DNA of 64,000 nt from positions 89,165,310-89,229,309 of the forward strand of contig NC_073696.1 of assembly GCF_029784165.1 (NCBI RefSeq), read 5' to 3'. The DNA comes from Wyeomyia smithii (lineage: Eukaryota > Arthropoda > Insecta > Diptera > Culicidae). The translations under genes were made by a program, and so were the position numbers. Below the pieces are notes generated by a model. It did no database searches and was not told the DNA's origin. It saw only the letters and a list, made by a program, of their open reading frames with translations. The first letter of the stretch is position 1. Each line of letters starts with the position of its first letter. This document shows positions 34,541-42,774 of the stretch, piece after piece.

Positions 34541-34871
34541 TCAGCCGGAGCCGCTCATAATAGTTCTGAACAGCGACGACAGCAGTCCTCCCTTAGCAGC
34601 AGTGGGTGCCATCGATAGCGGAAGCGGCCACAACTGTGGCTTGGCTGTGGATAGGCCAGCGTATAGCGGCCACAACTGTGGCATAGCGTAGCATCAGACA
34701 GCGACAACAGCAGTCGTCCTTCCTCAGCAGCAGCACTAGCCCTGTGGTTGGTCACCACGTCTCAGGAGCAGCGCGGTTTTTCTCAGCGTGTGTCGCCAGA
34801 CAGCCATTATTCCCCCCGTGTTGGGGCAGCATAATGATTGCCATCAGGAAATCCAGTTTCGGAAATCAAAA

Positions 34872-34887
34872 TGCCTTTTTGAAGGCA
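34872..34887 (+). ncRNA. 16-nt stem-loop, module 1 (histone-3'-end-like)
   Basis: TGCCTT-TTTG-AAGGCA gives a 6-bp stem with a 4-nt loop, followed by AATAAAC and preceded by ATCAAAA. Size and loop resemble the stem-loop that ends metazoan replication-dependent histone mRNAs, with a G-C pair at the second stem position. Copies recur at 36153-36168 and 37434-37449. The stem sequence departs from the usual GGC start, so function is conjecture. Confidence 0.35.
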
Positions 34888-35092
34888 AATAAACAAGTCA
34901 TTGAAAGTTAATAATTTTTGTCAACGCAAGCAAGCATTCTGTGTTGCATCCCAGCAATTTAAATTTGTCGCACCCGTTTAATTTACTGAATGTGAAATAG
35001 CTTCCACAGTGCATGTTGTCCGTGTATCTTATTTCCCCCAATGTTAGGGCAGCTCAAAGGTTGTAATTAGCAACCGATTTTGAACCACACCA

Positions 35093-35108
35093 TGCTTTTT
35101 TCAAGGCA
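35093..35108 (+). ncRNA. 16-nt stem-loop, module 2
   Basis: TGCTTT-TTTC-AAGGCA forms a 6-bp stem with one G-T pair and a TTTC loop, then AAATAAA. It recurs at 36374-36389. Minus-strand relatives (near 48858, 49660 and 49880) have versions with a 5-nt loop or mismatches, so the hairpin is retained while its sequence drifts. Confidence 0.35.
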
Positions 35109-35805
35109 AATAAAAAATAATTGAAGGTTAATAATTTTCTGGCATCAACACAAGCAGACATTCTGTGCGGGATGCAATCAAATTCTGTTGTAGTTGTCTA
35201 ATTTTTACTTTCACTTTATTTAGTAAACCCCCCACTGTAGGGGCAGCGCAAAGGCTGCGATCAGCATAACCGACATTGAATAATAAATTTCCCTGTTAGT
35301 ACGCCTTCACAAAAGCAGTTAGTCCGACTATGCAGAGCTAATATGAAGTCGATTCAATCAATCAGCATAAACAGAATTTCGTCATCTCCCAGCTGCCAAG
35401 TTGCAACATGATGCAACACGCAACAGCGAGCAAACGAAATCGCTTGATGTTACAAACCGCAATAAGATACGGGTTAAAACCGTTGCGTGTGTGAGAGCAC
35501 CATCGGTGTTTATTCGCTGGATACACTATCTCTATACTGTCTACTGAACGCAATAATCTGCTTACATGCGACACGGGGACGGGAACATTTTCTTCAACCA
35601 AGCTGCACAACACGACACAAAACATGTTATTTTGTTGCTTCAATGAGAGTGCTATCGGTCCGGCTCGACAAGAAATCATTTTTGTGCATCCGTGCTACGA
35701 AACTGAGGAAAAACTTTAGAAACTGAAAAAAGAGGTGGAGCTTATCAAATGATCGCTATATCATTCCACCACGTACGTGAAATAATTCATTCCTATTTTC
35801 ATCCC

Positions 35806-37086
35806 TATATAAGAGCCTGTTTTAGTCCAAGCCGCTCATAACAGTTCTGAACAGCGACGACAGCAGTCCTCCCTTAGCAGCAGTGGGTACCATCGATAGC
35901 GGAAGCGGCCACAACTGTGGCTTGGCTGTGGATAGGCCAGCGTATAGCGGCCACAACTGTGGCATAGCGTAGCATCAGACAGCGACAACAGCAGTCGTCC
36001 TTCCTCAGCAGCAGCACTAGCCCTGTGATTGGTCACCACGTCTCAGGAGCAGCGCGGTTTTTCTCAGCGTGTGTCGCCAGACAGCCATTATTCCCCCCGT
36101 GTTGGGGCAGCATAATGATTGCCATCAGGAAATCCAGTTTCGGAAATCAAAATGCCTTTTTGAAGGCAAATAAACAAGTCATTGAAAGTTAATAATTTTT
36201 GTCAACGCAAGCAAGCATTCTGTGTTGCATCCTAGCAATTTAAATTTGTCGCACCCGTTTAATTTACTGAATGTGAAATAGCTTCCACAGTGCATGTTGT
36301 CCGTGTATCTTATTTCCCCCAATGTTAGGGCAGCTCAAAGGTTGTAATTAGCAACCGATTTTGAACCACACCATGCTTTTTTCAAGGCAAATAAAAAATA
36401 ATTGAAGGTTAATAATTTTCTGGCATCAACACAAGCAGACATTCTGTGCGGGATGCAATCAAATTCTGTTGTAGTTGTCTAATTTTTACTTTCACTTTAT
36501 TTAGTAAACCCCCCACTGTAGGGGCAGCGCAAAGGCTGCGATCAGCATAACCGACATTGAATAATAAATTTCCCTGTTAGTACGCCTTCACAAAAGCAGT
36601 TAGTCCGACTATGCAGAGCTAATATGAAGTCGATTCAATCAATCAGCATAAACAGAATTTCGTCATCTCCCAGCTGCCAAGTTGCAACATGATGCAACAC
36701 GCAACAGCGAGCAAACGAAATCGCTTGATGTTACAAACCGCAATAAGATACGGTTTAAAACCGTTGCGTGTGTGAGAGCACCATCGGTGTTTATTCGCTG
36801 GATACACTATCTCTATACTGTCTACTGAACGCAATAATCTGCTTACATGCGACACGGGGACGGGAACATTTTCTTCAACCAAGCTGCACAACACGACACA
36901 AAACATGTTATTTTGTTGCTTCAATGAGAGTGCTATCGGTCCGGCTCGACAAGAAATCATTTTTGTGCATCCGTGCTACGAAACTGAGGAAAAACTTTAG
37001 AAACTGAAAAAAGAGGTGGAGCTTATCAAATGATCGCTATATCATTCCACCACGTACGTGAAATAATTCATTCCTATTTTCATCCC
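35806..37086 (+). repeat. 1,281-bp unit 2 of tandem array
   Basis: This is the same length as unit 1 to the base. I noticed only scattered substitutions, for example GGGTGCC to GGGTACC in the leader, ATCCCAGC to ATCCTAGC, and GGGTTAAAACC to GGTTTAAAACC. Its TATATAAG at 35806 is preceded not by the CCAAT module but by the end of unit 1 (TTTTCATCCC), so each unit has its own TATA box without the upstream CCAAT part. Near identity implies recent duplication or gene conversion. Confidence 0.88.
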
Positions 37087-37660
37087 TATATAAGAGCCTG
37101 TTTTAGTCCAAGCCGCTCATAACAGTTCTGAACAGCGACGACAGCAGTCCTCCCTTAGCAGCAGTGGGTACCATCGATAGCGGAAGCGGCCACAACTGTG
37201 GCTTGGCTGTGGATAGGCCAGCGTATAGCGGCCACAACTGTGGCATAGCGTAGCATCAGACAGCGACAACAGCAGTCGTCCTTCCTCAGCAGCAGCACTA
37301 GCCCTGTGGTTGGTCACCACGTCTCAGGAGCAGCGCGGTTTTTCTCAGCGTGTGTCGCCAGACAGCCATTATTCCCCCCGTGTTGGGGCAGCATGATGAT
37401 TGCCATCAGGAAATCCAGTTTCGGAAATCAAAATGCCTTTTTGAAGGCAAATAAACAAGTCATTGAAAGTTAATAATTTTTGTCAACGCAAGCAAGCATT
37501 CTGTGTTGCATCCTAGCAATTTAAATTTGTCGCACCCGTTTAATTTACTGAATGTGAAATAGCTTCCACAGTGCATGTTGTCCGTGTATCTTAATTCCCC
37601 CAATGTTAGGGCAGCTCAAAGGTTGTAATTAGCAACCGATTTTGAACCACACCATGCTTT
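37087..37660 (+). repeat. Truncated unit 3 of tandem array
   Basis: The unit copies the TATA box, leader, first module and start of the second, then stops inside the second 16-nt hairpin (CCATGCTTTTTG), where the second P module begins. The minus-strand relative breaks at the same hairpin (near 48633), so the junction is ancestral to both copies and not a local accident. Confidence 0.85.
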
Positions 37661-38015
37661 TTGAAGTAGAATACTTCTCTCAGGAAGTTCGGCTACATAG
37701 GGATGTGAAATGAAAATCTAAAACTGAAAAAAGTGTGAGAAATATGTCCAATTTCAAATGCTAATAAATCGGTTAGTTTTCGATGGATTTCCTTCGTTTT
37801 TGCAGCAATCGATTAGAAAATCTTCTAAGATTCCTACCAAATGCATGAAATTGCAATTTTATCATTCGAACTATTGTACTATTGAAAATTCTTAAGCCTT
37901 GTCAAAACACAAAATTCGACCTCTGATTGGTCGTTATACCGCGCTTTCCCAAGCACGGTCGGCAGAGTTACGGTCCTAGTAAATTGGGAATGCATCATTT
38001 GGCCTATATAAGAGC
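37661..38015 (+). promoter_or_regulatory. P module 2 with CCAAT and TATA boxes
   Basis: A direct repeat of P module 1, starting TTGAAGTAGAATACTTCTCT and ending GGCCTATATAAGAGC. It keeps CTCTGATTGGTCGTTATA near 37921 and TATATAAG near 38005. It is clearly more diverged from P1 than the units are from each other. Downstream lies the 161-bp hairpin. Confidence 0.6.
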
Positions 38016-38195
38016 TTCATCAGATAATAAACAGACATTTCATCGGATATTAAATCGAACAACTGAAATTTGAAGAACACAAATGAATATTTGAAGAGTT
38101 AATATTTTCTCGTTTTGCGCTATAATCCAAAGTTAATTATCTTCATCTACATACTTACTCTGACTATTATTACGTGTTTGCGTCGCTTAGTGTTT

Positions 38196-38356
38196 GGCTA
38201 CGGTCATGCAGAACGCAAACAACGGCGCGATGCGATTCGGCAAGACGAAATGTGTTGAAATGTATAGCTCTACTTCGCCTTAGAAAGAGCTGTACATTTC
38301 ACCACGGTAAGGCGAATCGCATCGCGCCGGCATTCGCGTTCTGCACAACCGTAGCC
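38196..38356 (+). ncRNA. Long hairpin (161 bp), pre-miRNA or hpRNA-like
   Basis: The arms GGCTACGGT...TGCAGAACGC and CGGCGCGATGCGATTCG on the left pair with GCGTTCTGCA...ACCGTAGCC and CGAATCGCATCGCGCCG on the right. AGCTCT and AGAGCT close a loop of about 14 nt, and the stem is roughly 70 bp per arm with a few internal bulges. It lies about 190 bp downstream of the TATA box of P module 2, so it could be transcribed. It may equally be a small MITE inside the element. Confidence 0.5.
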
Positions 38357-38629
38357 TTTTTTCCGTTCCTGTTTAATGATGTCGTATTAAATGTGCATAT
38401 TACAATTCGGCAGCACTTCAACTTCTCATTTGCACAAAATTTAAAAATATTCAATGAACTTCATTCAAAATATCAAACAAAAAGAAATTACAATACTGCC
38501 AATGAACGGTCAACGTTTATTTACTAGAAAAAATGACTGACACGCAAGCAGCCGGGTTATCTTTCTTGTAAAAGTATTCTACTTCAACCTTGCGGTCGTG
38601 GCTTTGCATACAACCTTCCTGTGATTTTT

Positions 38630-38778
38630 ACATTTTGAAACATAACCTCTTAAATAAAAATCCAATTAGAATGAAATTTAATAGGATCTTATGGGGCAAC
38701 TAGAACTTTCATTTGCATATAATTTCATTAAAATCGGTTCAGCCATCTCTGGGAAAGGTGAGTGAAAATGAAAATCTG

Positions 38779-38826
<48 letters not shown>

Positions 38827-38960
38827 CACGCACACACACACACATACAGAAATGCTCAGCTCTTCGAACTGAGTCGAGTGCTATAAGCCATTCGGCCCTT
38901 TGGAGCACTTTAATATCTTCGGTTTTGCAAGTGATTGCTATACTTTTCTAGGAGAAAGGC
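38630..38960 (+). repeat. Long dispersed repeat, copy 1, 3' part
   Basis: The sequence resumes after the composite element with ACATTTTGAAACATAACC, then TCTTATGGGGCAACTAGA, CGGTTCAGCCATCTCTGG and a (CA)n tract, and ends with GATTGCTATACTTTTCTAGG and AGAAAGGCAAAA. The same ending occurs at 40920-40955 in copy 2. Confidence 0.8.
38784..38844. repeat. (CA)n microsatellite
   Basis: About 30 CA dinucleotides with two CG interruptions lie inside the dispersed repeat at the position where copy 2 has a shorter (CA)n at 40805-40836. The tract is therefore part of the element and varies in length. Confidence 0.9.
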
Positions 38961-38979
38961 AAAAAGTTAAAAAAATATA

Positions 38980-40955
38980 AATTAGGAGTAAAATATTCGT
39001 GCTAAAGAAATAGCGAATTAAAAAAAATGACTTTGAATTTCGTACACTTCAATCACGAGCAATACCGGGAACGTACGAATAGCACAATACCAAATTTAAA
39101 TTTTGTTGAGGCCATATGTTTTGATCAAAGCAGTTATAGTTTTGAATTTCGTTTCTTTTCATAACTTTTGAACCATATATCAAATTGCTATGAAATTTCT
39201 TACTTGTGAGTTTGAGAGACAACCCGTTCAAATGACACTAGATATGTTCAAATAAGTCGAGTGATATTTGAGATAATAGACTTTCGTTGTTTTTATAATT
39301 GAATACATAACGGTTGGAATAAAAATACCGTTATAGTCAAATAAAATGGGAACCTATAGGAAAGCCAAACTTTTCATTTGACACTAAGATTGTTGAATTT
39401 AGTCCAGCCATTTTTAGAAAAACGAGTGATTTTGAAAAGTCACCGGAACATGTTTCTTTTCACAATTTTTGAACCACGTGTTTAATCACTACAAAATTCA
39501 TCAATTAACCTTCAACTAGCCTGTTCATTTGATACCAATATTGTTCAAATCGGTTGTGTACTATCTGAGATAATGAAGTTTCGTGATTTTCATATTTTGA
39601 TACATTACAGACAAAGTAACAGACCGGCTACATTAAAATTCAATAGGGTGTTATGAGGCAGCTAGACCTTTCATTTGACACTAATTTCGTGGAAATCGGT
39701 TCAGCCATCTCTGAGAAAAGTGAGTGAGTTTAAGTAGTCTTCGGAATATGTTCCTTTTCATAGCTGGATTTCACATTTTTAAACATAACAGGCAAAGTAA
39801 TAGTCCGATTACAAAAAAAATCAATAGGATCTTATGGGGTATGTTGGGAACTAATCCAGAATTCCCGGGGGTGGTTCCTTTTTTTTTTTTTTTGTATCCA
39901 AAATTCGGAAAGCACGTGAACAATTTCCTTGGTGGGCGGCAATCTAGCTATACTGCCGATGGAAGCAGCGTTGCCTCTTGGGCCTTCCGTTACTAAATAA
40001 ATGACACTCCACTGTTCGTACCACTATTTTTTCTACACGTTTTACTTTAGCAAACAACCTTCATTTTTCTACACTAGCTATTTATTTTCTACCTTCTACT
40101 TAAATCAAAACTTGGGTATTTGGGTCTTAGCTGTTTCCTGGTGTAATTGGCGAATAGGAATGGCTCCTTTCTCTGCAGTCTAACTGGTTTTGTTCAGCTC
40201 TAGACGCCACCGGCGCTAAAGAAATCCGCTCTCCTCAAGTAGAACATCACGGAAACGGTCCGTAGCAACCTCCGGGATGATGATGCACTGATGCTGTTAC
40301 TTGTCATCGCATCGCCCTGACGTCCATGCAGCATTTGTTGTTGAATACCGACAGGGGTGGTTCGCTGTGGTTTGTGATATTTACTACGGTTGTGATATTC
40401 GAAGTAGCAAACAGGGTAATTAGACCTTCCAAATGACTTTGAGTTTGTGGAAATCGGTTCAGCCATCTCTGAGAAACATGAGTGAGATTAAACACTCTCC
40501 AGAAAACGTTTCTTTGAATAACTTCTGAACCACATGTTCAATCTTCATGAAACTCAAAAGTTAAGGGTTTTTTAAGTAGCTTGTTCATTTAAAACCAATT
40601 TTGTTAAAATCGGTTGAGAAGCTTCTGAGATAATGATGTTTCTTGATTTTCACATTTTTAAACATAATCTCTAAACTAAAAATCCGATTGCAATGAAATT
40701 CAATAGAGTCTTATGGGGCAACTAGATCTTTCATTTGCAATTAATTTCACGAAAATCGGACCAGCCATCTCTGAGAAAAGCGAGTGAGATTGGGAGAGCG
40801 TTACACACACACACATACACACACACACATACATACAGAAAATGCTCAGCTCGTCGAGCTAAGTCGATTGATATACGAGATTCGACCCTTTGGAGCACTT
40901 TTATACCTTTGGTTTTTCCAGTGATTGCTATACCTTTCTAGGAGAAAGGCAAAAC
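38980..40955 (+). repeat. Long dispersed repeat, copy 2
   Basis: It starts CTAAAGAAATAGCGAATT like copy 1 at 33540 and follows the same order to the final TTTCTAGGAGAAAGGCAAAA. Subunits with TTTTGAACCA, ATCGGTTGTG and GATAATGAAGTTTCGTG are present. It is interrupted by a solo LTR at 39842-40413. Copies 1 and 2 are direct neighbours, with copy 1's end about 20 bp before copy 2's start once the composite element is removed. No coding capacity seen. Confidence 0.8.
39842..40413. mobile_element. Solo LTR (572 bp)
   Basis: It begins TGTTGGGAAC and ends GTAGCAAACA, the TGTT...AACA inverted termini of LTRs, and is flanked by the perfect 5-bp duplication GGGTA (39837-39841 and 40414-40418). Removing it restores the surrounding repeat (TCTTATGGGGTAATTAGACC). 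AATAAA near 39996 could be the poly(A) signal. No internal retroelement sequence remains, so LTR-LTR recombination is likely. A 5-bp duplication fits Bel/Pao, copia or gypsy. Confidence 0.85.
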
Positions 40956-41189
40956 AGTGATCGAAGGCACAGTGCATTGTGGTCTTCTGAGGCTATTTCA
41001 AGGCTATTTTGAAATTAATCCAAACTCGTAAAATTTTCCAGTGCGTACTTACACGTTTTTTTGAAAGAAAATCCATAGATTCGAGCGTAAGATTCGATTG
41101 GCATTTCGGAACACAAATGATACATGTGAATAAAAGTGAAAAGTAGCGTCAACACCAACAACTCATCCTTCAGACACTTTCAGTGTCCA
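40956..41189. other. Short unassigned spacer
   Basis: Nothing recognised between the dispersed repeat and the 3' end of the minus-strand family B copy. Confidence 0.4.
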
Positions 41190-42760
41190 TACTTTATGGC
41201 CATAGTGTTTATGGTGTAATCAGTACTTTATAGAGAGCTATTTTTGCACGGATTGCAGGCATGTGGGCCTCAGCTGAGTACGCAGTCCGTAGCAGGCCCT
41301 GTTAACGGCCGCTATCTTCCTCTTTTTTTCACAGCTAACCTCATTGTCGCGCATCACCAATGTACCCAGGCATATAAATTCGTTAACTACTAAAAATTAT
41401 CCCATTTCCCCACCCCGTTTATCACCACCGCAATACCGTCCGTCATCCTGCTTTAAACCATTTGAAGCCGCCAAGACAGGGTCCGAAAACTCACCGGTTA
41501 CCCTGACGCATGATGTGGAACCGTCAAGGGTGGCACGAATCAGTTTTGCGAAAAACCATCCGCAATAAATCATTTCTCATAACTCAGTCGTACGCTGCCT
41601 TGAAGTCTATAAACAGATGGTGACTCTGCAAGTTGAATTCTCAGAGTTTATCAAGGATTTGTCGCAATGTAGTCCGTGTGGTAGCATCCCCCCCCCCAAA
41701 GCCTCGAAAGCCAGCATGATCCGATAGATGGTACGATACAGCTGTACGCTTCCCGACTTTTTGAAGCTCGCCGGGAATGGCATTCTTCCCAGCTGCCTTG
41801 CAGTTCTTCAGCTCTTTAATTGCTTTTTTTACCTTGTCCATGGAAGGTCCATAGCTTGTCCATCCTTCTCAATATCAATCCTGCTCCTTTCGACGCCTAT
41901 TCGTTTTTCGCGCCGTTCGAAAGCAAATCCTCTCTTGTTTGGCTCAGACCTATCAGTCCATAAAGAAAAACAAAAGTTGTTTCCAATGTCTGACCACCTT
42001 TGATCTATCGGTAATCACGTTTCCCTCGCTGTCAGACACGTGTCGGTTTCTGAATTCGTTAATCTTTTTGTAAAAATTCCTTGCATTGTGCCTGGAGATG
42101 CACCCCTCCGCCTCCGCAAAAACATTACCCAATATTATCATTTGTTCCGTCGATGGAGTCTCTTGTCATCCGCTCTAGCTGCTCGGTATCAATATGGGAC
42201 CTCTGGCGCAATACTTCTCATCCGTCGCTCACTGGCACTCAGCGTCTTACCACTCATTAGACTTGGTTGTCCCAATTGTACCAAACACTTCTCAAACTGC
42301 TGATCGTACTGTGGATATGCCTCCACTGTTCGTTCATCAATCCGTTCATCAACTTTCTGCATAACACCAGTTGATAACTGTTGGATGTTGAACCATATCT
42401 TCGTCGTTGTTTTCGGTATCTATGCGTTGGACAACCAGACGCGGATCGTGCACACCACGAGATAGTGATCCGAGTCAACGTTTGAATGACCTCACGTCTG
42501 TAACGTCTGAAAATTGTCGACCATCGATCAGAACATGGTCAATCTGAATGCATCCAGGTGTGCTTTCGAATATTCTGGCGTGCAAAATATGTGCTACAGA
42601 TAACCTGACTGCAGCGAAATTGATATTCCTCAGGCCATTATCGTTTGAAATAAACGGCGGAAGAAGTCTTCCTCTCCGACCTTCGAATTCCTATCTCCAA
42701 TGACGATTTTGATGTCGAGTCCTGGGCACTCACTGTACGTCTTTCTGTAGGATACGATCT
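41190..42760 (-). pseudogene. Non-LTR retrotransposon, family B copy 3, heavily degraded
   Basis: Minus-strand pieces in order: an endonuclease reading of DIKIVIGDRNSKV near 42715, a linker near 42480-42260, GNVITDRSKVVRHWKQ near 42020-41975, KKAIKELKNCKAAGKNAIPG near 41830-41775, a FIDFKAAYD-type piece near 41620-41590, and NEFICLGTLVMRDNEVS near 41385-41335 from the C-terminal half. Deletions remove most of the palm. It follows copy 2 head to tail on the same strand. Confidence 0.7.
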
Positions 42761-42774
42761 GTAGGATACGGGCC

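Larger units (their letters stand above)
34525..35805 (+). repeat. 1,281-bp unit 1 of tandem array
   Basis: The unit starts at the TATA box and contains a CAG-rich leader with two copies of GCGGCCACAACTGTGGC, then three modules near 34813, 35035 and 35228, each starting with a C-run, 4-6 bases, a G-run and GGGCAGC. The first two modules contain a TGCCTT-type 16-nt hairpin followed by AAATAAA. A tail carries GCAACATGATGCAACACGCAAC and a GTTAAAACCGTTGCGTGTG block. It ends just before the next TATA box. No coherent frame is seen; the minus-strand open frames are read from the CAG-rich leader and tail and recur only because the unit does. Confidence 0.85.
34185..38620 (+). mobile_element. Composite P-unit element (4.4 kb, non-coding, unnamed)
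   Basis: It is inserted in a dispersed repeat with a perfect 9-bp duplication, GTGATTTTT (34176-34184 and 38621-38629). Order: P module (34186-34540), three 1,281-bp units of which the last is cut short (34525-37660), a second P module (37661-38015), then a right end with a 161-bp hairpin and the terminal sequence ACCTTGCGGTCGTGGC. The left TTGAAGTAGAATACTT recurs inverted 35 bases inside the right end (38569-38585). No transposase, RT or other domain is visible. A minus-strand relative at 47968-50436 shares the order, so this is a real unit. The 9-bp duplication would fit a MULE-like cut-and-paste element, while direct P repeats near both ends recall LTRs; I cannot decide. Confidence 0.75.

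Noticed and set aside
34555..37320. Minus-strand frames of 67 and 105 residues and plus-strand frames of 79 residues that recur identically
   Set aside because: They recur only because the 1,281-bp DNA unit is repeated. They read CAG-rich and hairpin DNA, lack domains and are not kept in the minus-strand relative.
38678..38908. 76-residue minus-strand frame with CVCV repeats
   Set aside because: It is translated from the (CA)n microsatellite.
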